Assembly (NCBI GenBank): GCA_019637995.1
Contig: JAHBUQ010000001.1
Location: forward strand, 248,001-312,000
Length of the DNA: 64,000 bases
Direction: 5' to 3'
DNA from: Ignavibacteriota bacterium
Lineage (GTDB): Bacteria > Bacteroidota > Ignavibacteria > Kapaibacteriales > UBA2268
Shown here: one piece after another, positions 10,867-18,197 of the stretch
Numbering within the stretch: position 1 is the stretch's first letter
How the letters are laid out: each line of letters begins with the position of its first letter
The notes under the pieces: model-generated
Database searches by the model: none
What the model saw: only the letters and a program-made list of their open reading frames with translations
Told to the model about the DNA's origin: nothing
Translations under genes and position numbers: made by a program

Positions 10867-10891
10867 ATATTTTAAATTGTGGGTTTAAGTT

Positions 10892-11317
10892 ATGAGATTA
10901 TTGCTATTTCTATTTGTATTAATTTTGTTGAGTGCTTGTTCGAGTGCTGTTAGATTTTCTACTGTGAATATGCCGCAAAATCAATCAGCTCAGCAGGGGG
11001 CTTCCACAAAGCCTGAGCAGCCGGGAACTGTTTTACGTGGAAAAGCATCATACTATGGAGATGAATTTCATGGAAGAAAAACTGCTAACGGAGAAATCTA
11101 TGACCGAAGTAAAATCTCCGCTGCTCATAAAACACTGCCATTCGGTACTATTGTAAGAGTAAGAAATCTTAACAACAATAAGGAAATTATTGTCCGAATT
11201 AATGATAGAGGACCTTTTGTTGCAGGAAGGGTTATTGACCTTTCTTATGCTGCTGCTCGAGAGCTCGATATGCTTCGTGATGGTGTAGTAGATGTAGAAG
11301 TAACCGTTTTGGAATAG
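10892..11317 (+). CDS. RlpA-like septal lytic transglycosylase lipoprotein
   Basis: A 141-residue lipoprotein with lipobox LLSAC (Cys16) and a double-psi beta-barrel from about residue 45 to the end. The family hallmarks GKASYYGDEFHGRKTANGE, AHKTLPFGT and NDRGPF are all present, so the His and Asp associated with activity in RlpA are retained. RlpA enzymes cleave peptide-free glycan strands at the division site. The SPOR domain that often ends RlpA proteins is missing, which is common in short versions. It lies 25 bases after the A2M gene and 4 bases before the M23-like gene, suggesting a peptidoglycan and envelope operon. Confidence 0.9.
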   Translation: MRLLLFLFVLILLSACSSAVRFSTVNMPQNQSAQQGASTKPEQPGTVLRGKASYYGDEFHGRKTANGEIYDRSKISAAHKTLPFGTIVRVRNLNNNKEIIVRINDRGPFVAGRVIDLSYAAARELDMLRDGVVDVEVTVLE

Positions 11318-11321
11318 AGAA

Positions 11322-11867
11322 ATGTATTGTTTCCCATTGCTGAATTATCATAAATTGCTTCCAAAAACAGGTTCCGGGTCTTTTGGAGAATTTCGTAATG
11401 ACAGAATTCATACCGGTATAGATTTATATGCTGAATTTGGGACTGAAGTCAGAGCCGTTCTCAATGGTGAAGTTGTTGAAACAGGAGTTTTTACATCTCC
11501 GGATATGGTTGATTATTGGAATAAAACTTACTTTGCAGCTATTCAACATAATGATGGAAAAATATTCAAATACTGCGAAATGGGGGAGATATTTATATCG
11601 AAAGGTGAGTTGATAAAGTCGGGGCATATAATCGGAGAAGTTGGAAAAGTTATTAATGTCCAAATGGTAAGTCAGGAAGCTCCGGATTACATAAAGTCAT
11701 TAGTAATGACAAATTGTTGCTCAATGCTGCATTTTGAAATGTATTCAGGTTTACCTTATTTTCCTGAAAATTATCTTGGAGGAAATATTTTTTCTAAGAA
11801 AATACCGGATAATTTGCTTAATCCTTATGAATTTCTAATTTCAATACTATTCAATAAATTGAAATAA
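11322..11867 (+). CDS. M23/LytM-like protein with altered catalytic histidines
   Basis: The 181-residue product has a LytM fold: zinc ligands His30 and Asp34 in RIHTGIDLY and His137 in MLHFEMY. The two histidines that normally act in catalysis are replaced: the YxH position reads Tyr84-Cys85-Glu86, and the first His of the HxH motif is Met135. Zinc binding may persist while hydrolysis is doubtful, unless this subfamily uses a different mechanism. There is no obvious signal peptide; the N-terminus MYCFPLL looks cytoplasmic or atypical. It follows rlpA by four bases and ends the run before a bidirectional terminator. Role could be regulatory or scaffold-like in peptidoglycan turnover. Confidence 0.75.
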   Translation: MYCFPLLNYHKLLPKTGSGSFGEFRNDRIHTGIDLYAEFGTEVRAVLNGEVVETGVFTSPDMVDYWNKTYFAAIQHNDGKIFKYCEMGEIFISKGELIKSGHIIGEVGKVINVQMVSQEAPDYIKSLVMTNCCSMLHFEMYSGLPYFPENYLGGNIFSKKIPDNLLNPYEFLISILFNKLK

Positions 11868-11877
11868 TATCAAAAAT

Positions 11878-11911
11878 AAAAAGTCTGAAATTTTAAATTT
11901 CAGACTTTTTT
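11878..11911. terminator. Bidirectional terminator
   Basis: Between convergent genes, AAAAAGTCTGAAA pairs with TTTCAGACTTTTT around a short AT loop. Both strands end the stem in a run of T, so it can serve the M23-like gene on the plus strand and the T9SS-tailed gene on the minus strand. Confidence 0.8.
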
Positions 11912-11932
11912 CAGGCACTACTTTTTATAATA

Positions 11933-13717
11933 TTATTTATTTAGAATTATTCTGTGAACTGCCTGTTCTCCGGCATTTGTCTGCACAACAATAAGATACA
12001 TCCCGGCTTCAGGAGCTTTCAGATGGAACGATTCGAGAATTTCACCCTTGTTCATTCTTCTGTTTACAACAACATCCTGAACCTTCTTGCCGAAAACATC
12101 ATTTACAGAAATCGAAACATTGCGGTTTTCTTTCAACAGGAATGATAAATTTACCAACCCGTCAGTTGGGTTTGGTGAGGCAGTGAGTTCTTCTATCGCA
12201 CCGGCACAAGTTCGCCAAATATCAAGATAATTTTCACCGTCTTCATTTGGTGAGAAGCCGCAAACAGCACCCTCAGTCTTAGTTAAAGCATCGAACTCGG
12301 GTTTCACTTCATTTCGGATTCTTTCAGGCATTAATTCATAAGTTTCTTCATCAAGATTTAACCAAAGAATGAATGAGAAATCCTTCAGAATATTACCCTG
12401 CTTATCTCTTGCATTTGGTAATGAAATCTCCACAGGAAGAAGCTTGTTGATGTCAATCGATGGAAGATTAATTTTGAGAGGTTTTACATCTTTATTATTA
12501 AAGGTTATTTCAAAATTACGGTCATCTTTAAGTGAGCCATCTTCATTTTTCTCCCTTTTATCAACTAAAACATTAATATCCCTATTCTCAACTTTTGTAG
12601 TATCATTTGAGTTTTGGTCAAGAATAATCATAACTTGTTTATTTTCGATAATTGACTTGTTTTTTAATGAACTATCACCGGTTAAATTATTAATTTGTAT
12701 TTTAAAGTTACTCATCTTGTTTTTCAATCCCGATAAATCTTCTACCATTTTTTGAATATCATCTGAACTTAAATTTTGCAACATTTCAACGACTTTTTTT
12801 GAAGAGTCGGAATCAATTTTTAAATTATTAAAATATGTACTATTCTGCTCAAAATGTAGAGAAAGCATTTTAATAAATTTTTCTGAATCGAATTTATTTC
12901 CATCTAAAATATCTTTATCAGAGAATGAATTCATCAAATCATCAATAATTGAATTCATATTCTCAGAGCCCATCATCGTGCTCATCATTTGGTCTATACT
13001 GATATCCGTACCTTCTTCAGAAATAATCTCGATTCTTCTCATGCCGCGATTATCTGTAATCATTCTTGGAATGACATAATCTTCGGGATTCTCAATAATT
13101 GCATCCTTATCGTTATACCCAACACCCCAATCTACATATATCTTGCGAAGTTTTGGATTATTTTTGCTAAGTAGAACACTTATGAAACTACCAGTCGGGT
13201 CAACCTCAAATCCCAGAGCCTTAATCTCCTCAGGAGTTAGCTTTAGCGACTTTATACCTTTGATATCAGAATTTATTCCTGAATTATCATTGCCATTGGA
13301 TATTGTTTGAGTTTCCGGGATATCCTCTGCTTTGGCAATAGTAACTTGGTCATTTACTGCTTCAGAAAGCTTAGTTTCCTTTTCAGCAGGGTTTCTGTTA
13401 TTACTTAAAATATCAGAATGAGAATTTGAATGAGATTGAATATTAATATTTCTATTCAATTCAGCATTGATTGAATTATCAGTTTGATTATCTCCAAAAT
13501 TAACTGCACTTAAGAATATAACACTTATTGCGGCTGCTGTAGCACCTATTAAACTAATCATTTTTTTGTCTCCTTTGAATAATTTTTCAAAAAAACCGTA
13601 AGCAGGAGGTTTAGAATAATTTGAAAGAAGATTATCAATATCATTCCTACTCAATACCAGCTCTTCAGCCCTTGCCTTTGAGAATAAATCATCAATATTT
13701 AAATTTCGATTTTTCAT
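11933..13717 (-). CDS. Membrane-anchored protein with C-terminal T9SS sorting domain, partner of ECF sigma factor
   Basis: The start is the ATG at 13717, which overlaps the sigma-factor stop as ATGA and implies translational coupling. The 594-residue product begins with about 50 cytoplasmic-looking residues (NIDDLFSKARAEE and a following helix), resembling the N-termini of Bacteroidota anti-sigma-type proteins, then one membrane helix at about 53-72. A long polar, probably periplasmic region follows. The last 80 residues form a type A T9SS sorting domain, beginning ASPNPTDGLVNLSF and ending in a Gly/Arg/Lys-rich strand. Co-expression with the sigma gene suggests an anti-sigma role; this is inference. 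A sorting domain on a protein with an uncleaved-looking N-terminal anchor is unusual. Confidence 0.75.
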   Translation of the reverse strand: MKNRNLNIDDLFSKARAEELVLSRNDIDNLLSNYSKPPAYGFFEKLFKGDKKMISLIGATAAAISVIFLSAVNFGDNQTDNSINAELNRNINIQSHSNSHSDILSNNRNPAEKETKLSEAVNDQVTIAKAEDIPETQTISNGNDNSGINSDIKGIKSLKLTPEEIKALGFEVDPTGSFISVLLSKNNPKLRKIYVDWGVGYNDKDAIIENPEDYVIPRMITDNRGMRRIEIISEEGTDISIDQMMSTMMGSENMNSIIDDLMNSFSDKDILDGNKFDSEKFIKMLSLHFEQNSTYFNNLKIDSDSSKKVVEMLQNLSSDDIQKMVEDLSGLKNKMSNFKIQINNLTGDSSLKNKSIIENKQVMIILDQNSNDTTKVENRDINVLVDKREKNEDGSLKDDRNFEITFNNKDVKPLKINLPSIDINKLLPVEISLPNARDKQGNILKDFSFILWLNLDEETYELMPERIRNEVKPEFDALTKTEGAVCGFSPNEDGENYLDIWRTCAGAIEELTASPNPTDGLVNLSFLLKENRNVSISVNDVFGKKVQDVVVNRRMNKGEILESFHLKAPEAGMYLIVVQTNAGEQAVHRIILNK

Positions 13718-14289
13718 AACACACCTGCACTTATTGATTTTTGGTCTGCCAATACTCCGTTGTTTGAACATACATAGTTGAAGTTATTGGAATAGTCATC
13801 TGTTAGAATTTCCTTCAGCATAACTCTACCTCTTGAAAGTCTTGATTTGACTCCCGAAAGACTTCCACCCTGAATATCACGAATTTCTTCAATACTAAGA
13901 CCTGAGATTTCGAATAAAATCAGAGCAGTTTTTATTTTTTCTGGAAGTTTATCAAGAGCATTGTAAAGAATTTCAACATCTGTTGATAAATCCGGTGGCG
14001 AAATATTAGCAATAATTTGTTCTGCTTTTGTCTCATCATATTCACTAAATAAACGCATCCTCCAGCGGCGCCGCTTATGGATTCTGGTAGCAATCGAAAA
14101 GAGATATGACAAAAACGCCTGTTTGTTTTTGATTGTGTGAAATTTTTCGTAAGCAATAAGTATAGTCTCGGAAGCAAGGTCGCGTGCATCCTCCCTGCTT
14201 TTAGTCATTGCCCGGGCAAATCTTAAAAGTGGGGTATGAACCTCATCATAGAGCTTCATAAATTCTGTTTTCTTTTCCGATTCTGTCAT
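13714..14289 (-). CDS. ECF-type RNA polymerase sigma factor
   Basis: A 191-residue sigma-70 family protein with region 2 (about 15-85: LLRFARAMTKSREDARDLASET is the typical helix pair) and region 4 (about 115-175: LPEKIKTALILFEISGLSIEEI, then a recognition helix). It directs RNA polymerase to a specific regulon. I chose the ATG at 14289 (MTESEKK), because the nine upstream residues MCRINYFCN do not fit the family. Its stop overlaps the start of the T9SS-tailed gene by four bases. Region 2 contains the basic RRRRWRMR stretch, a little different from common ECF factors. The regulon is unknown. Confidence 0.9.
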   Translation of the reverse strand: MTESEKKTEFMKLYDEVHTPLLRFARAMTKSREDARDLASETILIAYEKFHTIKNKQAFLSYLFSIATRIHKRRRWRMRLFSEYDETKAEQIIANISPPDLSTDVEILYNALDKLPEKIKTALILFEISGLSIEEIRDIQGGSLSGVKSRLSRGRVMLKEILTDDYSNNFNYVCSNNGVLADQKSISAGVL

Positions 14290-14293
14290 ATTG

Positions 14294-14301
14294 CAAAAGT
14301 A
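14294..14301 (-). promoter_or_regulatory. Candidate -7 element just before the ECF sigma gene
   Basis: On the minus strand TACTTTTG matches TAnnTTTG and ends four bases before the ATG at 14289. If used, the transcript would start at or near the start codon (leaderless). No convincing -33 TTG is seen at the right distance. Confidence 0.3.
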
Positions 14302-14367
14302 ATTTATTCTACACATAAAGTAAGTGTCGCAACTATCTAAAAAGTTGCAAAAGAAAACAAAAAAAAA

Positions 14368-15468
14368 TTACAATGATTCGATAATTATTTTTGCTGCTTG
14401 TGCTGATGCACCTTTTTCGCCGAGAATCTGCTTAATATTTTTAAAATCAGCTTGGATTGCATTAAAGTAATTCTCATCAGTTAAAATCATTTTTATATGT
14501 GATAATATATTGTTCGGTGTTGCATCATTTTGAATGAATTCCTTAACAACAGGCTTATTGGATAAAATATTAATAAGAGATATATATGGTAAATTAATCA
14601 AACGTTGAGCAATTTGATAGGTCAAAAATGATGTTTTGTAAAACATAGCAATTGGAAGTCCGCAAAGAGCTGCTTCAAGATTTGATGTACCTGTTTTTAT
14701 AATTCCTGCTGATGAATTTTGTATTATTTCATAGCTATTTTCAGCTATTTCGACATTGCTGAATTTTGAAAATTCAGAAAATATTTCTAAAGGAATATTA
14801 CTTGATTTTGCAATTGTAAAATTGAGATTAAATCCCCCTGAATTATTCAAATCTAAAATTTCACTAAACAATCTCAAATGCTTTTTAACTTCCTGCATCC
14901 TGCTGCCCGGAAAAAATGCTACTTTTCCGTTCCTTTCGTTAAAAGGCTTGAAATTACCGGATAAAATCTCATTATCAAGCAATGGATGTCCCACAAAATG
15001 GGCGTCTATTCCAAACCCATTAAAATACTTAACTTCAAATGGAAAAACTACAAGAAGTTTATCAGTAACTTTTGCAAGTTGTTTAGCACGATTTTTACCC
15101 CATGCCCAAAGCTGAGGTGCAATATAATAAATCACAGGTATGGATAAATCTTTTGCTTTTCTTGCAAGTCGGATATTAAATCCCGGATAATCAACAGGAA
15201 TGAATACGTCAATTTTATAATTTTTGAGAATTGATGTGCATTCTTCAAGAAGGTTTTTGAAATAAGTATATTTTTTTGCTACTTCCCAAAATCCGACGAC
15301 AGCAACATCTGACATCTTAGCTATGCTTTGAAGACCTTCGGAAATCATTTTTTCACCACCAATACCAATGAATTCTGCTCTTGCATCAAGATGTCTGATT
15401 TCACGCATCAAATTAGCTGAATGAATATCGCCAGATGGGTCACCTGAAACTATCAGATACTTACTCAA
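14368..15468 (-). CDS. lpxB: Lipid-A-disaccharide synthase
   Basis: Joins UDP-2,3-diacylglucosamine and lipid X to make the lipid A disaccharide at the inner membrane. The N-terminus LIVSGDPSGDIHSANLM is the LpxB signature, followed by FIGIGGEKM and later FFPGSRMQEVKKH and KTGTSNLEAALCGLPIAMFYK, all typical of this GT19 family. Length (366 residues) is normal. It shows that the cell has a lipid A outer membrane. It follows the barrel gene by 12 bases and may share its transcript; the other lpx genes are not nearby. Confidence 0.96.
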   Translation of the reverse strand: MSKYLIVSGDPSGDIHSANLMREIRHLDARAEFIGIGGEKMISEGLQSIAKMSDVAVVGFWEVAKKYTYFKNLLEECTSILKNYKIDVFIPVDYPGFNIRLARKAKDLSIPVIYYIAPQLWAWGKNRAKQLAKVTDKLLVVFPFEVKYFNGFGIDAHFVGHPLLDNEILSGNFKPFNERNGKVAFFPGSRMQEVKKHLRLFSEILDLNNSGGFNLNFTIAKSSNIPLEIFSEFSKFSNVEIAENSYEIIQNSSAGIIKTGTSNLEAALCGLPIAMFYKTSFLTYQIAQRLINLPYISLINILSNKPVVKEFIQNDATPNNILSHIKMILTDENYFNAIQADFKNIKQILGEKGASAQAAKIIIESL

Positions 15469-15480
15469 AGTTTTTACCTG

Positions 15481-16758
15481 CTAAAATCTGTATTGAATAC
15501 CGCCACTGAGAATATCAAATCTGCTGACACTATAATCTAAAAATATATCAAAATTGCCGATTGGCTTGATTATTCCTATTGTCCATCTTAAATTTGAAGC
15601 ATCTATGGTCAGTTCAGTTGTTTGAGGATTAGTATCTCCAGGAAATCCCGGAGTAGGATATTCCTGGTCTTTATCAAGAAGACCAAGTTCACGCTGAATT
15701 TCAACCGGAAGCAAATATTTATACTTGGAAGTTATGTTAATAGTTTCGTAGGAAATACCTGTATAAACATCAAATAAATTCTCAAAGCTCTTACTTGCAT
15801 GAAAGTTAATGCTGAAAAGTGATGCATTAGCCTTCAAATCCGCCTGAGTAACACCAATTTTGTTTTCGAGATATGTTCCTTGATATACCACCTGCACTGC
15901 CATATCAAAAGGTCTTTGGTAAACAGGAATAAGCTCTCCTGTTTGGTCATACTCATCGAAGAAATACTGACTTATACTATGCTTAACTCCCACTCCCCAA
16001 AAAGCAAAATCACCAATTGTTTCTCCAAGATTTATCGGTGGAATAAGTCTTATGAGTAATTCTGTGCCATAAAGTGAGCCAATTTCAAACTGAGGAATAG
16101 CTGCAAATACCATATTCAAATTATTACCGCCATAAAGTGTGAACACTTCAGGAAAATTAGCAATAGCAGCAGAAACGGAGTCTTTTATGCCCTGTGGAAT
16201 TAATGGGAAATTATATAAAGGATGATTTTTAAAAAGTGTCTCAAGGGATTCGTGTGGTAGTTCGAATTTCGTATCACCGGTGCCGAGAGCTGTTGAAGCC
16301 CTCTGGGGAACTTTTATCAAACCGGCATTTGCTCCTTTCGTACCATCATACATCATATTCATGAATAAATAGTGAATCAGTCCGGCTGTATCAAGTCTTT
16401 TTATATTCAGTCCTTCCATTTCAATATAGCGTCCGACATCTTCGAACCTATATTCACTGCTTGGCATAACAGGTGAAAAGCTTTTAAGGTCATCATTTAC
16501 CAATCCGCTCATACCATGAATTCCCACCCTGAAATATGGCTTCTTGACTTTCTGAGGGACATAAGCCTGAGTGAAGAATCTGGAATTTGAGGTCGAATTG
16601 ATTACCCTAACGACAGGTTCCATAAATGGTACACCATTCGATTCAAATAAGTCTTTTGAAAATTTGCGGGCTAAGTCAATTGTATAATCCTGTGAATTCT
16701 GAGCATTCAAATTGCTTGTGAATATACTTAAAATCAAGCAAAGTAAGACTTTTTTCAT
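15481..16758 (-). CDS. Outer-membrane beta-barrel protein
   Basis: The 425-residue protein has a signal peptide (residues 1-19, ending near LNA-QN) and a beta-rich body that ends in GGIQYRF, a C-terminal Phe signal for barrel insertion. Alternating hydrophobic strands, for example in the last 150 residues, fit a barrel. The RVGIHGMSGLVNDDLKSF region recalls Bacteroidota proteins grouped as DUF6588, but I am not sure of that assignment. It is 28 bases downstream of a small membrane protein gene and 12 bases upstream of lpxB. The ligand or cargo is unknown. Confidence 0.75.
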   Translation of the reverse strand: MKKVLLCLILSIFTSNLNAQNSQDYTIDLARKFSKDLFESNGVPFMEPVVRVINSTSNSRFFTQAYVPQKVKKPYFRVGIHGMSGLVNDDLKSFSPVMPSSEYRFEDVGRYIEMEGLNIKRLDTAGLIHYLFMNMMYDGTKGANAGLIKVPQRASTALGTGDTKFELPHESLETLFKNHPLYNFPLIPQGIKDSVSAAIANFPEVFTLYGGNNLNMVFAAIPQFEIGSLYGTELLIRLIPPINLGETIGDFAFWGVGVKHSISQYFFDEYDQTGELIPVYQRPFDMAVQVVYQGTYLENKIGVTQADLKANASLFSINFHASKSFENLFDVYTGISYETINITSKYKYLLPVEIQRELGLLDKDQEYPTPGFPGDTNPQTTELTIDASNLRWTIGIIKPIGNFDIFLDYSVSRFDILSGGIQYRF

Positions 16759-16786
16759 ATATATAATTCCTAATTTCGAAGTCTGA

Positions 16787-16972
16787 TTATTTAAATAGTT
16801 TTTTACTTATGATAATATACAATGGAACTGCAAAAACCGCAACTAATCCTAATATCATGATTGACCTGAAAAAATTTACAAACTGGAATCCAAGTCTGAA
16901 AGCAAATAATATTATAAATACAAATATAATTGATACAACTATTGCCGTAGCTACTGATAAAACCTGTTTCAT
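16787..16972 (-). CDS. Small two-helix membrane protein
   Basis: A 61-residue protein with two membrane helices (about 4-30 and 36-57) and a basic C-terminus SKKLFK. I do not recognise it. Support comes from its position, 28 bases before the barrel gene on the same strand, an ATG start, and a membrane-protein composition rather than a random frame. The plus-strand frame over the same bases is its shadow. Confidence 0.55.
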   Translation of the reverse strand: MKQVLSVATAIVVSIIFVFIILFAFRLGFQFVNFFRSIMILGLVAVFAVPLYIIISKKLFK

Positions 16973-17034
16973 AGCACTAATAAATATTGATGATTAATAA
17001 CTTTTGAATTTAACGATTATCAGAATATCCTATT

Positions 17035-17736
17035 TCATTCTAATTTCAAAAATGAATCCAGAAAATCAGACAAAAGGTTATTATTCAGATGTGCATGATG
17101 AATTTCTCTTATAATTTCTTCTCTTGTTTGCACATATTTACCGGGTTTTAAATAATCTCCGGCTCTGTCAAGCATTCTACTGATAGAATATTCTGTTTGC
17201 TCCGGATGACATTGAAATCCGGCAGCAATATCACCATATAAAAAAATCTGATTTTCACAAGTATCTGAAGAAGCAATTCTTATACTGTTATGTGGCAAGG
17301 TGAATTCTTCACCATGCCAGTGAAATGTCTGAAATTCCTTTGGAAATGTATCGAAATGCTGATGATTCTTGTATTCGTCAGACATTTTTATATTCAACCA
17401 GCCTACTTCTTTTTCTTTTGATTGTTTTACTTCAGATCCTAAAACCTCTGCAAGAAGTTGTGCCCCGAGACAAATTCCAATAACTTTTCTACCGTCATTG
17501 AGTGCTCTGTCAATTGACTTTTTTTCTTTAATAAGCCATGGATATTTTGATTCGTCATGAACAGACATAGGTCCACCCAAAACTATAAGCACATCATACA
17601 AATCAGGATTGGGAATGGGCTCTTCACTTTTGAAGTTTGTTCGGGTGAGATTGTATCCGCGTGTATCGCACCATTTCTGTATATGTGCGAGACCTTCGTA
17701 ATTTACATGCTGATAGTAGTGTATATTAAGTTTCAT
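17035..17736 (-). CDS. Class I glutamine amidotransferase (GMP synthase-like)
   Basis: A stand-alone 233-residue triad amidotransferase. The nucleophile elbow GICLGAQ contains Cys89, and the His-Glu pair is His177 and Glu179 in FQCHPEQTE. LGGPMSVHDE near residue 53 is the oxyanion region typical of the GMP synthase glutaminase-like family. Members remove the gamma-glutamyl amide of glutamine or act on gamma-glutamyl compounds, and no synthetase partner is encoded nearby. It sits downstream of a hairpin terminator that separates it from the 81-residue membrane protein gene, so it may have its own promoter that I could not find. Confidence 0.85.
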   Translation of the reverse strand: MKLNIHYYQHVNYEGLAHIQKWCDTRGYNLTRTNFKSEEPIPNPDLYDVLIVLGGPMSVHDESKYPWLIKEKKSIDRALNDGRKVIGICLGAQLLAEVLGSEVKQSKEKEVGWLNIKMSDEYKNHQHFDTFPKEFQTFHWHGEEFTLPHNSIRIASSDTCENQIFLYGDIAAGFQCHPEQTEYSISRMLDRAGDYLKPGKYVQTREEIIREIHHAHLNNNLLSDFLDSFLKLE

Positions 17737-17758
17737 AATGAATTATATCGAAATAAAA

Positions 17759-17793
17759 ATCCCAATTTTGAGAAATATACTCAAGATTGGGAT
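17759..17793 (-). terminator. Rho-independent terminator of the 81-residue membrane protein gene
   Basis: A 14-pair stem (ATCCCAATCTTGAG with CTCAAAATTGGGAT, one G.U pair) with loop TATATTT is followed on the minus strand by five T. It begins about 20 bases after the stop codon at 17814. Confidence 0.8.
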
Positions 17794-17813
17794 GTGATAT
17801 AGAAAAAAGCTAA

Positions 17814-18059
17814 TTAATAAGAATTCAGCCCTGAGAATATCAATGCACCGAAGAGTAGAGAGAATAAAATTGATAGTACAACTGCTATTAAAACTACGAT
17901 AAGTGTAGCTTTAGCCCAATTGGCTTTATTCTGATTCTGTCCGCTGCTAAATCCCCAAACAAAAAGCATAATTACACCAACAAAAGGTATAGCCGTGATA
18001 ATCAATGTGATTACCCAATCTTTAACGCTCATAGTTTCTACTGCTGTTACATCTTCCAT
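17814..18059 (-). CDS. Small two-helix membrane protein
   Basis: An 81-residue protein with two membrane helices (about 13-37 and 49-76) joined by the polar loop SSGQNQNKANWAKA. Small proteins with this arrangement, including the KANWAKA-like loop, are frequent in Bacteroidota, but I know no function for them. A strong ribosome site (AGGAG) precedes the ATG. It has its own good promoter (18104-18135) and terminator (17759-17793), so it is a single-gene transcription unit. Confidence 0.8.
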   Translation of the reverse strand: MEDVTAVETMSVKDWVITLIITAIPFVGVIMLFVWGFSSGQNQNKANWAKATLIVVLIAVVLSILFSLLFGALIFSGLNSY

Positions 18060-18103
18060 AAGGCACTCCTAAACTTTATGAATAAATATCAAAACCCATT
18101 ATT

Positions 18104-18135
18104 CAAAATTAACTAAAATATTGTATATATTCAAA
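18104..18135 (-). promoter_or_regulatory. Bacteroidota-type promoter of the 81-residue membrane protein gene
   Basis: On the minus strand TTTG (18135-18132), 20 bases, then TAATTTTG (18111-18104) match the consensus TTTG-N19-21-TAnnTTTG fully. The start codon is about 45 bases downstream of the -7 box. Confidence 0.8.
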
Positions 18136-18197
18136 TTATATTTGACTTTTTACTTGTTTTATGGGTAATAATTTTTTTAGTAGCTTTTAGTCACCTC

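Noticed and set aside
12369..12755. 128-residue plus-strand frame opposite the T9SS-tailed gene
   Set aside because: Overlaps a gene with a clear sorting domain on the other strand; no ribosome site or homology.
13717..13771. Upstream start at 13771 for the T9SS-tailed protein
   Set aside because: The extra residues come from overlap with the sigma gene; the ATGA overlap at 13714-13717 is the natural start.
14327..14347. Small hairpin GCAACT/AGTTGC between lpxB and the sigma gene
   Set aside because: Only six pairs and no T run after it on the minus strand; not called as a terminator.
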